From the NCBI GenBank assembly GCA_029260335.1, contig JAJDDL010000402.1, positions 1 to 16,641 on the forward strand: a stretch of DNA of 16,641 nucleotides, in the 5' to 3' direction. Both the position numbers and the translations under genes were made by a program. Source of the DNA: Phycisphaerales bacterium (lineage in GTDB: Bacteria > Planctomycetota > Phycisphaerae > Phycisphaerales > UBA1924). Of this stretch, positions 6,767-13,918 are shown piece after piece (within the stretch, counting starts at the first letter, position 1; each line of letters starts with the position of its first letter). The notes beneath the pieces were generated by a model. It ran no database searches. It was not told the origin of the DNA and saw only the letters and a program-made list of their open reading frames with translations.

Positions 6767-7563
6767 ACCTCCCGAATGATCATTTCGATCGGTGGCTCGT
6801 ACTCGCTTGTGATGCGACGACCGGTGATCTTGCGTTGCAGGAACGAGACGAGTGTCAGGATGCACGGGAAGAGCACCGCTCTGAGTTTGCGGAGTTTGAG
6901 CAGATTGCCGCGGCATTGGCCGTCGGACTGACTCCTGCGGAGGAGATGCCCGAGGATTGTCGGGATCGGATCCTCGGAGAGATCGAAGCAACGCGTTCTC
7001 CCACCCCGATGCTCAGGATGACAGACTCGCCGACGCCAGTTGTGCGGTCTCGCAAGAGCAGCTGGAAGTTCGTCGCGATCTCGGGTTGGGCCATGGCTGC
7101 GGTGCTCGGCATTGTGGTTGGTACGACGTTGCTCGTTCAATCGCAAGGTCAGCCGGATCCGAGCCAGAGACGGCAGGTGTTGATCGCCGGAGGTGCTCAG
7201 CCCTTGGCTTGGGGCGAGTGGGACGACGGAATAGTCGCACCGGCTCATCGCGGAGTCACGGGCGACGTGGTGTGGGATGACGATCGCCAAGAAGGATACA
7301 TGCGATTCGTGGGGCTTGCCGCCAACAACGCGAGCGAGTCCCAATACCAGCTCTGGATTCTCGACGGCCGATATGAGAACCCGCTCGCACAACGCGTGAG
7401 CGGCGGCGTGTTTAACGTCTCGGATACGGGCGAGGTCATCGTGCCGATCCAAGAGGGCATGTCGATCGATGACGCGGTTGGATTCGCGATCACGATCGAG
7501 CGACCGGGCGGGGTCTGGGTTTCAGATATGTCCGAGCGGGTGGTAATCGCTCTCAAAGGGTGA
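6763..7563 (+). CDS. RskA-like anti-sigma factor, single membrane span
   Basis: This predicted inner-membrane anti-sigma factor should hold the overlapping ECF sigma factor inactive. The 266-residue protein has a cytoplasmic N-terminal domain (1-100), one membrane helix (about 102-125) and a periplasmic C-terminal domain. The latter fits the anti-sigma-K (RskA) family, with QYQLWILDGR (194-203) and FAITIERPGGVWVSD (241-255). The N-terminal domain has cysteines at 16, 31 and 66 but no HxxxCxxC zinc motif, so it is not a classical ZAS protein. The four-base overlap with the sigma gene makes the pairing secure. Release by regulated membrane proteolysis would be expected from the family; no protease gene for it is nearby. 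The last 11 bases overlap the end of the convergent metalloprotein gene. Confidence 0.87.
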   Translation: MNLPNDHFDRWLVLACDATTGDLALQERDECQDAREEHRSEFAEFEQIAAALAVGLTPAEEMPEDCRDRILGEIEATRSPTPMLRMTDSPTPVVRSRKSSWKFVAISGWAMAAVLGIVVGTTLLVQSQGQPDPSQRRQVLIAGGAQPLAWGEWDDGIVAPAHRGVTGDVVWDDDRQEGYMRFVGLAANNASESQYQLWILDGRYENPLAQRVSGGVFNVSDTGEVIVPIQEGMSIDDAVGFAITIERPGGVWVSDMSERVVIALKG

Positions 7564-8143
7564 GCGCAAAGGCTGATTGCGTAAGGATCCGGCGGTCTTT
7601 GGGATCGAGGTATGGAAGCAGTACTGCGGGGATCTCCCGCAGACCTCGTCGCAGCGCCTTGTCCACGGCGTAGCGCAACGAGTCTCGCATGCGAAGCCTC
7701 ACTCGATCGGTGATGTTGAGATCGTGCTTCTCCATCATTTCCATAGAGAAACGCCAGGCGTGATACTCCTCGACGCAGCGAATCGAGTAGGTGTTGAAGC
7801 CAATGGCGTGGTGGCCAATCTCGTGGAGGAAGATGGCGCAGGACATGGGGCCCTTGGGCTTGGGCGCTTCAATGAGGCGACTAATCGAGCCGTCCTTGTA
7901 CATGACCTGCCACGCAACGCCCGACATGCTCGAACGCCATTTGCGCACGCGGACGCCGTAGGTCTGGAGCATGTGCTTGGTGATGCTCTGATAGCGGTCG
8001 GCCATCGGAAGCGGGCTCATGACCGACGGCGTGTCGAGTACAGGCTCTGGCGTGGGATTGAGAATGGGTGGGCGTGCCGGAGCCTCCGGCGTGTCAGCCC
8101 GTTGCGACGATGGTGCTCGAAGAAGGTCCCAGAGCGTCAGCAT
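7553..8143 (-). CDS. Small HExxH zinc metallopeptidase-like protein
   Basis: I recognise no named family, but the 196-residue protein carries a zincin signature FLHEIGHH (105-112), with H107, E108 and H111 as probable zinc ligands and catalytic base. CVEEYHAWRFS (123-133) follows and could supply the third ligand (E125 or E126), as in gluzincin or ImmA-like folds. Residues 14-45 are Pro-rich and probably flexible. There is no signal peptide or membrane helix, so it should be cytoplasmic. The ATG at 8143 follows the fmt stop after one base (TGA-C-ATG), so it is the third gene of a def-fmt operon. The frame extends to 8266, but that part lies inside fmt. The substrate is unknown; the link to N-terminal methionine processing is context only. 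Confidence 0.75.
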   Translation of the reverse strand: MLTLWDLLRAPSSQRADTPEAPARPPILNPTPEPVLDTPSVMSPLPMADRYQSITKHMLQTYGVRVRKWRSSMSGVAWQVMYKDGSISRLIEAPKPKGPMSCAIFLHEIGHHAIGFNTYSIRCVEEYHAWRFSMEMMEKHDLNITDRVRLRMRDSLRYAVDKALRRGLREIPAVLLPYLDPKDRRILTQSAFALTL

Positions 8144-8144
8144 G

Positions 8145-9083
8145 TCACGCCCCGATGAGCCGCTCACCCGGCTCGATGCGCTGGCCCCTGGCAAAATCGG
8201 CCCACGGCATGGGCTTCTTGCCAGCGGGCTGGACTTCCAGAATCGTGAGCACGGTGCCGGCGGCACACGCGACGCTGCCTTGTGCGGGATCGATGATCAT
8301 GCCTGGTTCATCATTGGGATCCGGAACGTGGTCGTTGTCCACCTGGGCTCTGAGCAGCTTGGTTTGCAAATCTCTGAATCCGACCGACACGCCGGGCTTT
8401 GGGGCCAGGCCATTGATTCTGCATCGGCAGGATTCGGCCGAGTCGGTGAACCGGACCCAGGTGTCCTCGCGAGTGATCTTGGCGGCGTGGGTGACCAGCG
8501 TTTCATCTTGCGTCTGCGGTTCTTTTTCGCCCGATCGATGCTGCTCCAACACGCGTTCGATGAGGGGCACACCGCTGATCGAGAGCCGGTCGTGCAAATC
8601 CGCACTGGTCTCACTCGGGCCGATCTGCATGCGGTCCTGGGCGAGCACCAATCCCGCGTCCATCCGGTCAGCGAGCGTGATTACCGAGTTGCCGGTTTCT
8701 GTATCACCTGCCAGAATCGCGGCTTGGATCGGGGCGGCGCCGCGCCAACGCGGCAGGAGCGAAGCGTGCAGATTGATCGCGAAGATCCCATCGAGCAACG
8801 GCTTGGATAGTTTCTGTCCAAACGCGATAACCACCCATGCGTCGGCCCCGAGATCCCGCAACTGGTTCAGAGTCGCTTGCTCGTTGACGTTCGGGGGCTT
8901 GAGCAGCGTGACGTCGGGCTGATGCTCCTGAGCCCAGCTTGCCACTGGAGTCGGTCGGAGTTTGCCGCCCCGGCCGGCGGGCCGATCGGGCTGAGTCACG
9001 ATCGCGGCGAGGTCGTGCGAGCGGGCGAGCGCATCGAGCGTGGGCAGGCCGAAGGGGCTGGAGCCGAAGAAGACCAGCCGCAC
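8145..9083 (-). CDS. fmt: Methionyl-tRNA formyltransferase
   Basis: The enzyme formylates the methionine on initiator tRNA using 10-formyltetrahydrofolate, in the cytoplasm. At 312 residues it has the normal family length. The Rossmann-type formyltransferase domain opens with RLVFFGSSPFGLPTLDAL (2-19) and holds the catalytic set N104, H106 and D142 in INLHASLLPRWRGAAPIQ (103-120) and RMDAG (140-144). A linker and the C-terminal OB-like domain (about 206-312) include LAPKPGV near 226. The GTG start at 9083 directly abuts the TAG of def with no bases between, and the stop is one base before the next gene, so translation is probably coupled across all three. Confidence 0.95.
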   Translation of the reverse strand: MRLVFFGSSPFGLPTLDALARSHDLAAIVTQPDRPAGRGGKLRPTPVASWAQEHQPDVTLLKPPNVNEQATLNQLRDLGADAWVVIAFGQKLSKPLLDGIFAINLHASLLPRWRGAAPIQAAILAGDTETGNSVITLADRMDAGLVLAQDRMQIGPSETSADLHDRLSISGVPLIERVLEQHRSGEKEPQTQDETLVTHAAKITREDTWVRFTDSAESCRCRINGLAPKPGVSVGFRDLQTKLLRAQVDNDHVPDPNDEPGMIIDPAQGSVACAAGTVLTILEVQPAGKKPMPWADFARGQRIEPGERLIGA

Positions 9084-9635
9084 CTATCGTCCCCGCTCAA
9101 GCGATCGAATCGCGGCCCGGTTGCGAAGCCTGGACATCTGGGTAAAGCGATCCAGGATAAGCACGCCTTCTAAATGATCGAACTCATGCTGCCAGCACCG
9201 GGCCGGGAGGCCGCTGGCGGTTTGGGTTGAAGTCTCACCTTCCACATCTTGGGCCTCGATGGTGATCGAATGCGGCCGCAGGACGTCGCCTCGGATGCCA
9301 GGGATGCTGAGGCAACCCTCGCTGAATGGTTCGATCGGGCCCTGAGGGGCGCTGAGGGCGGGGTTGATATAGACCATGGGGCGGATTGCCGATCGGTCCA
9401 GGGGCGTGTCATCATCGAGGTCGTCGGCCTCTGGAACTCTCGTGACGAACATGCGCCAGCTCAGCCCAACCTGGGGAGCGGCGAGCCCGATGCCCTGGGC
9501 CTGATCCATCAACTCGATCATGCGTTGGGCGACCGCCCGGACCTCGGCGGTGATCTCGGCCACCGGCTCGGCCCGGACCCGGAGCACGGGGTCCGGAAAC
9601 TCCACGATCTGCAACTGGCTCGGATCCAAGGTCAT
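9084..9635 (-). CDS. def: Peptide deformylase
   Basis: This metalloenzyme removes the formyl group from nascent proteins and so works in sequence with the adjacent Fmt. The 183-residue protein has all three family motifs: GIGLAAPQVG (48-57), EGCLS (106-110, metal ligand C108) and QHEFDHLEG (149-157, ligands H150 and H154, catalytic E151). Around 66-85 there is a short acidic insertion, DDLDDDTP. The ATG at 9635 fits the family N-terminus (about 10 residues before EFPDPVLR) and lies 6 nt from a TACGAT box. The open frame continues far upstream to 11030, but that is only the antisense of the TPR gene. It is the first gene of def-fmt-metalloprotein. Confidence 0.95.
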   Translation of the reverse strand: MTLDPSQLQIVEFPDPVLRVRAEPVAEITAEVRAVAQRMIELMDQAQGIGLAAPQVGLSWRMFVTRVPEADDLDDDTPLDRSAIRPMVYINPALSAPQGPIEPFSEGCLSIPGIRGDVLRPHSITIEAQDVEGETSTQTASGLPARCWQHEFDHLEGVLILDRFTQMSRLRNRAAIRSLERGR

Positions 9636-9641
9636 AGGCCC

Positions 9642-9647
9642 ATCGTA
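9642..9647 (-). promoter_or_regulatory. Candidate -10 box (TACGAT) for the def operon
   Basis: Read on the minus strand, TACGAT is followed by exactly 6 nt and then the def ATG. No Shine-Dalgarno fits in that gap, so a leaderless message is the simplest reading. Confidence 0.45.
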
Positions 9648-9738
9648 GATCCCGGCGTCGATCGTGGTCGGGCATTCGCTTCCTGATCGGCATGGCTTTC
9701 GGGGTTCCTGCCGGGCCGACGCTCGGCTGGAAGCGGTG

Positions 9739-9744
9739 TAGAAT
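9739..9744 (+). promoter_or_regulatory. Candidate -10 box (TAGAAT) for the TPR gene
   Basis: GTGTAGAAT matches the -10 consensus at five of six positions and lies about 100 nt before the start codon in the def/TPR divergent region. It would give a leader of roughly 90 nt that contains a hairpin (9789-9813) and a ribosome binding site. Confidence 0.45.
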
Positions 9745-9788
9745 CGCCGACAACTGGATTCAGGGCTTTGCAGTCGGTATCTCGCCGA

Positions 9789-9813
9789 TGAGGGGCCCCG
9801 TCTTTGCCCCTCA
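9789..9813 (+). repeat. Stem-loop in the leader of the TPR gene
   Basis: TGAGGGGC (9789-9796) and GCCCCTCA (9806-9813) form a perfect 8-bp stem with a 9-nt loop. It ends 14 nt before AAGGAAGG. There is no T-tract, so it is more likely a leader structure than a terminator. Confidence 0.55.
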
Positions 9814-9842
9814 GAGGCACACAAGCAAAGGAAGGCTGACCC

Positions 9843-11357
9843 TTGGCGATTTTCGGCAAGAAGAAACCGGGCGACGAGGACCAGGATGGCCAAGCGGCAA
9901 CGCCCGAGGTCGTCGTCGAGCACTCGCCCGAGAAGGCCAAGCGTTTTTTCGACCGAGCGAGAACGGTCCACGACTCCCAGCAGTTTGAGTACGCGATGTC
10001 GATGTGGCTGGACGGGATCAAGTGGGATCCGTCGGATCTGAACGCCCTCGAGAAGTTCGCGTTGAGCGCTTCGGCGTTCATGGGTCAGGACAAGGGCAAA
10101 CTCAGCAAAGAGACCGTGCGAAATCTCGACGGCAAGCGGCTGGTCGATCGGTACGCGCTTGCGCTGCTGCAGTGGGGCGTGAAACCACGAGATCCGGTAT
10201 CGGTCGTGAAGGCGGCCGAAGCCGCGGCGAAGATCGACGCCGAGAGCGACCTGGATATGTCCGAAATCGTGTTCTGGATCGCAGAACGAGCGTTGGCGAT
10301 CATTCGCTCGGACAAGCCGAAGAAGGACTACTACGTCAAGCTCATGAGCGCCTGTCGGACCGCACGGGTGTACGACCTGGCGGTGACCGCTGGCGACGAA
10401 GGGGTGCGGCTCGATCCGACGGATGCGAACCTCGCGGCCGAAACGCGCAACCTCGCGGCCCAGGCGACGATGTCTACTGGTGGCTACGCGGGCACCGGCA
10501 ACGAGGGTGGATTTCGCGCGAATATCAAGGACGCCGAGCAACAGCGCATCATCGAGGAACGCGAACGCATCGTGAAGACGGAGGATGTCAAGGATCGGCT
10601 GGTGCGGGTCGCCGAGGAGGAGTACGGGAGGCGTCCGGACGATCTCCCGACGGTGAGACAGTACGTTAAGGCGCTCAAGGAGCGGGGGCGCGAGGAGGAT
10701 GAGAAGCTGGCATACAGGCTTCTCATGAAGGCGTATGAAGATACCAAGCAGTTCCAGCTCAAGGTCGATGCCGATGACATCCGGCTCCGCCAAGCACGCC
10801 GGGCGCTGATGAAGTATCGCGATGCAGCCGATGATTCTCCGGACAACGCCCAAGCCCAAGAGAACTACAAGAAAGCAGAAAAGAAGTTCCTGGAGATGGA
10901 GGTCGAATCGCTTCGAGCCCAGGTGGAGGCGTATCCGACGGATCTGCGTCTGAAGTTTGAGCTCGGCAGGCGTGAGCTCAGGCTCGACAACCACGACGAG
11001 GCAATTGCGCTCTTCCAAGAGAGTCAGCACGATCCGAAGTTTCGCGCCAGCTCGCTCGCACTGTTGGGCGAATCATTCTTCAAGCAAGACTGGGTGGATG
11101 AGGCGATCGACACCTATCGGCGGGCAATCGATGGGCACGATGATCCCCACGACGCCGCGGGCCTTGACCTGCGCTACGGCCTCATGATGGCGTTGCAAGC
11201 CAAGGCCCGAACCGATTCGGACCTGGAATCGGCTCTTGAAGCCGAGAAGCTTGCCAGCGGCATTGCGATCCATCAGATCAACTTCCGCGATATCAAGATC
11301 CAACGCAACGAGCTGAAGCAACTCGTGGGTGAGCTCAAGCAACGACAGGTCGGCTGA
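9843..11357 (+). CDS. TPR-repeat protein of unknown function
   Basis: The 504-residue protein is soluble (no signal peptide or membrane helix) and mostly helical. Helical pairs resembling tetratricopeptide repeats occur near 31-63 (AKRFFDRARTVHDSQQFEYA), 145-200 and, most clearly, 369-430, where FELGRRELRLDNHDEAIALFQES is followed by LLGESFFKQDWVDEAIDTYRRAI. A charged segment rich in Glu, Arg and Lys (about 229-360) looks like a long helix or coiled coil, preceded by a Gly-rich hinge (213-224). The N-terminus is basic (FGKKK). The TTG start is supported by AAGGAAGG (9828-9835) 7 nt upstream. TPR proteins usually act as scaffolds; the partner is unknown. kdsB follows directly, so the two are probably co-transcribed. 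Confidence 0.85.
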   Translation: MAIFGKKKPGDEDQDGQAATPEVVVEHSPEKAKRFFDRARTVHDSQQFEYAMSMWLDGIKWDPSDLNALEKFALSASAFMGQDKGKLSKETVRNLDGKRLVDRYALALLQWGVKPRDPVSVVKAAEAAAKIDAESDLDMSEIVFWIAERALAIIRSDKPKKDYYVKLMSACRTARVYDLAVTAGDEGVRLDPTDANLAAETRNLAAQATMSTGGYAGTGNEGGFRANIKDAEQQRIIEERERIVKTEDVKDRLVRVAEEEYGRRPDDLPTVRQYVKALKERGREEDEKLAYRLLMKAYEDTKQFQLKVDADDIRLRQARRALMKYRDAADDSPDNAQAQENYKKAEKKFLEMEVESLRAQVEAYPTDLRLKFELGRRELRLDNHDEAIALFQESQHDPKFRASSLALLGESFFKQDWVDEAIDTYRRAIDGHDDPHDAAGLDLRYGLMMALQAKARTDSDLESALEAEKLASGIAIHQINFRDIKIQRNELKQLVGELKQRQVG

Positions 11358-11358
11358 G

Positions 11359-12087
11359 TTGGGCGCGATCGCCATCATCCCGGCTCGGTTCGCCTCCGAA
11401 CGATTCCCGGGGAAGATCCTCGCGAGCGAAACGGGCAAGCCGCTGATCCAGCACGTTATCGAGGCGGCCCAGGCGTGCGACGCGATCGAACGCGTTGTGG
11501 TTGCGACCGATGACGATCGAATCAAGGATGCGGTCGAGGCGGGCGGCAGCGAGTGCTGCATGACCAGAGAAGATCACACCAACGGCACGAGCAGGCTCGC
11601 CGAGGCGGCGTGGGAGCTCGACCTGGCCGACGATGCCATCGTCGTGAATATCCAGGGTGATGAGCCCGAGATCGAGCCGGATGTGGTGCGTGGGTCCATC
11701 GCCATGCTTGAACAGAGCGGCTGTGAGATGGCGACAGCCGCGGCTGCGATCCAGTCACGGGCCGATCATCTGGACCCAAACGTTGTCAAAGTTGTGCTCG
11801 ATCAGGCGGGGCGGGCTCTGTATTTCTCGCGAGCGCCGATTCCGTATCCCCGATCGATGGGCGACCCGCCGTTGCGTCATATTGGGCTATACGTCTATCG
11901 GGCGGGTTTTCTGGAGCGCTACGCGAAGATGACGCCGACACCCTTGGAAAAATCTGAGCGGCTCGAGCAGCTTCGCGCGCTTGAGCACGGCCATCCGATT
12001 GCCGTCCATATCGGCGACGCCGCGTGGTCGGGAATCGACACCCCTGATCAATACGCGGCGTTTGTCCAACGCTGGCGGAGCCAGTAG
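11359..12087 (+). CDS. kdsB: 3-deoxy-manno-octulosonate cytidylyltransferase
   Basis: The enzyme activates Kdo with CTP to CMP-Kdo for lipopolysaccharide inner-core synthesis in the cytoplasm. From TTG 11359 it has 242 residues, and IIPARFASERFPGK falls at 6-19 exactly as in the family. Other hallmarks are NIQGDEP (97-103), ALYFSRAPIPYPR (153-165), LRHIGLYVYR (172-181), LEKSERLEQLRALE (196-209) and GIDTPDQY (225-232), the last with a metal-binding aspartate. The TTG follows the TPR stop after one base (TGA-G-TTG). A GTG at 11329 would add 10 residues and overlap the TPR gene by 29 nt; the family N-terminus favours the TTG. A terminator follows at 12141. Confidence 0.93.
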   Translation: MGAIAIIPARFASERFPGKILASETGKPLIQHVIEAAQACDAIERVVVATDDDRIKDAVEAGGSECCMTREDHTNGTSRLAEAAWELDLADDAIVVNIQGDEPEIEPDVVRGSIAMLEQSGCEMATAAAAIQSRADHLDPNVVKVVLDQAGRALYFSRAPIPYPRSMGDPPLRHIGLYVYRAGFLERYAKMTPTPLEKSERLEQLRALEHGHPIAVHIGDAAWSGIDTPDQYAAFVQRWRSQ

Positions 12088-12136
12088 AGGCCCTGGCGCA
12101 AGCCTGGGCTGGATTCACCTGTTGTGCCAACCTCCG

Positions 12137-12167
12137 AAAAGCCCGCGCTCGCGCGTGGGCCTCCTTT
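12137..12167 (+). terminator. Probable intrinsic terminator after kdsB
   Basis: GCCCGCGC (12141-12148) pairs with GCGTGGGC (12153-12160) over 8 bp with one G-T wobble and a 4-nt loop. It is preceded by AAAA and followed by CTCCTTT. It lies about 50 nt after the kdsB stop and before mqnD. The T-run is short. Confidence 0.7.
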
Positions 12168-12206
12168 GGATCTGTGAGAACAACGGACAAGGCAGGTTGA
12201 GCGCCC

Positions 12207-12212
12207 AATCAT
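12207..12212 (+). promoter_or_regulatory. Weak candidate -10 box (AATCAT) before mqnD
   Basis: AATCAT matches TATAAT at four positions and lies exactly 6 nt before the ATG at 12219, the same spacing as at def and xseA. It follows the kdsB terminator, where a new promoter is expected. No ribosome binding site is visible. Confidence 0.25.
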
Positions 12213-12218
12213 TTGTTC

Positions 12219-13148
12219 ATGTCTGAACCCGTAAGCCTCGTCCTTGCCCACTCACCCGACGCCGATGACATGGCGATGTGGTGGCCGATCACCGGCATGC
12301 GAGGACCCGACGGCCAACCGATCGACGATGCGAGAGGCTCGCCTGCGCTCGATACCGGGCGATGGCTCTTCGAGCCGTTGCCTGAGGATGTCCAACGGCT
12401 CAATCGTCGGTCGATGGACGCGGGCGATCTGGATATCACCGCGATCTCGGCCCATACCTACGCCCATGTGCGAGATCGGTACGCGATCACGGCTTGCGGC
12501 GGGTCCTTCGGCGAGGGGTATGGGCCCAAGGTCGTCGTCGCGGCTGGTAGCAAACACCAATTCCTCGGCGAGCTGTTCCAAAGCACAAACGTCCGGTTGC
12601 TCGTCCCCGGATTGCATACCACCGCCTATCTCTCGCTCTGTGTGCTCCTGGAGCGCAAGGTCGATGCGCAAGAGCGGCTCTTCAGCGAGATACCTGCGGC
12701 GGTCGCGGCGGGAGAGTTCGACGCGGGGCTTTTGATCCATGAGGCGCAACTTTCATTTCGGGAACTGGGTCTTCGGCCGTTGGGCGACCTTGGTGCGTTG
12801 TGGCAACAACGATTCGGCTCAGTGCTTCCGCTCGGGCTCAACGTGATTCGCCGAGATCTGGATACGAGGTTTGGCGCCGGGTCGGTGCAGGAAGTCTCTG
12901 CGATCCTGCAGCGATCGGTCGCGTGTGCGATGGAACGTCGTGAGGACACGAAGGCGTTTCTGCGCATGCACGCCGAGCGCAGGCCTGAGTGGCTGGATAG
13001 CGTGTTGGTCGATCAGTATTTGGACATGTACGTGAGCGCGATGACGCTGGATATGGGCGAGGTGGGGGCCGCGGCGCTTGCGAGTCTGTTGGGCGAGGGG
13101 TATCGGATGGGTCTGTGTCCGGATCCCGGCGAGATCGACATCTACTAG
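12219..13148 (+). CDS. mqnD: 1,4-dihydroxy-6-naphthoate synthase-like protein (futalosine pathway)
   Basis: MqnD converts cyclic dehypoxanthine futalosine to 1,4-dihydroxy-6-naphthoate in the alternative menaquinone pathway. The 309-residue protein has the periplasmic-binding-protein-like fold expected of MqnA/MqnD. Its N-terminus has LAHSPDADDMAMWWP (9-23). GDLDITAISAHTYAHV lies at 69-84, GEGYGPKVVVA at 98-108, VPGLHTTAYLSL at 129-140, and AGLLIHEAQLSF at 169-180, whose H174 is the likely catalytic histidine. A stretch at about 26-46 (MRGPDGQPIDDARGSPALD) is longer than in typical MqnD. MqnA is the closest alternative, but the HEAQL segment favours MqnD. The ATG at 12219 is preferred to the TTG two codons upstream. 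The next gene starts 17 nt downstream. Confidence 0.85.
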   Translation: MSEPVSLVLAHSPDADDMAMWWPITGMRGPDGQPIDDARGSPALDTGRWLFEPLPEDVQRLNRRSMDAGDLDITAISAHTYAHVRDRYAITACGGSFGEGYGPKVVVAAGSKHQFLGELFQSTNVRLLVPGLHTTAYLSLCVLLERKVDAQERLFSEIPAAVAAGEFDAGLLIHEAQLSFRELGLRPLGDLGALWQQRFGSVLPLGLNVIRRDLDTRFGAGSVQEVSAILQRSVACAMERREDTKAFLRMHAERRPEWLDSVLVDQYLDMYVSAMTLDMGEVGAAALASLLGEGYRMGLCPDPGEIDIY

Positions 13149-13165
13149 AGAGATCGAGGAAATCG

Positions 13166-13891
13166 ATGAAAATCGAGAAGACAGAGTTTGGTGTCGCGAT
13201 CCGGCGCGAGGACGGCACGACGCTCGACGTTCGGCACATCATCGGGATCGGCAGGAACTACGCCGAGCACGCCGGGGAGATGGGAGCCGACCTGCCCGAG
13301 CGTCCCATGGTCTTCTTCAAGAGCCCGGCGAGTGCAACGGTGGATGGCGAGGTGATCCGAATCCCCGCGTGCTGTGTCGATCCCGAAACGGGCGGGGAAC
13401 AGGTCGATTTTGAAGCCGAGCTTGGGGTCGTGATTGGATCGGCGGCGCGGGATGCTTCGGTCGAACACGCGCTCGATCACGTGCTGGGCTATTGCTGCGC
13501 GAATGACGTGTCGGCACGGTGGTGGCAGAAAAAGGGCTCGGGCGGGCAGTTCTGTCGCGGCAAGAGCTTTGATACATTCTGTCCGCTGGGGCCCGAGGTT
13601 GTCCCCGCCGCGCTGGTGCCGGATCCGCAGGGCCTCCGGGTTCAGTGCCGGGTCAACGGCGAGACAATGCAGGATGGAAACACGGCGGACATGATCTTTC
13701 CAGTCGCGCGCCTGATCAGTGAACTCAGCCGGGGCGCGACGCTCTTGCCGGGGACCGTGCTGATAACCGGCACGCCAAGCGGCGTGGGGTTTGCGCGTTC
13801 GCCTCAGGTTTTTCTGCGAAATGGGGATGTTGTCGAAGTAGAAATCGACGGTCTTGGTGTGTTGCGGAACGCGGTTGTGGCCCAGAGTTGA
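13166..13891 (+). CDS. Fumarylacetoacetate hydrolase (FAH) family protein
   Basis: FAH-family enzymes are metal-dependent hydrolases, isomerases or decarboxylases acting on beta-diketo or oxaloacetate-type acids. The 241-residue protein is a single FAH C-terminal-type domain. It contains GIGRNYAEHAGEMG (27-40), the metal-binding pair E83/E85 in DFEAELGVVIG (81-91), D114 in GYCCANDVSAR (108-118), a lysine and FDTFCPLGP (133-143), and TGTPSGVGFAR (201-211). All expected ligands are present, so it should be active, but the substrate cannot be read from the sequence. The ATG at 13166 is chosen for GAGGA (13156-13160) 5 nt upstream. It is 17 nt after mqnD and probably in the same operon. Confidence 0.88.
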   Translation: MKIEKTEFGVAIRREDGTTLDVRHIIGIGRNYAEHAGEMGADLPERPMVFFKSPASATVDGEVIRIPACCVDPETGGEQVDFEAELGVVIGSAARDASVEHALDHVLGYCCANDVSARWWQKKGSGGQFCRGKSFDTFCPLGPEVVPAALVPDPQGLRVQCRVNGETMQDGNTADMIFPVARLISELSRGATLLPGTVLITGTPSGVGFARSPQVFLRNGDVVEVEIDGLGVLRNAVVAQS

Positions 13892-13918
13892 GGGCTATTT
13901 AGTTCAGAAGGTCATGAT

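Noticed and set aside
8144..8266. N-terminal extension of the HExxH protein
   Set aside because: It overlaps fmt in another frame. The ATG at 8143, one base after the fmt stop, is the natural coupled start.
9636..11030. Long minus-strand open frame extending def upstream by more than 460 codons
   Set aside because: It is antisense to the TPR gene, whose own frame has better motif content and a matching ribosome binding site. The def family N-terminus begins at 9635.
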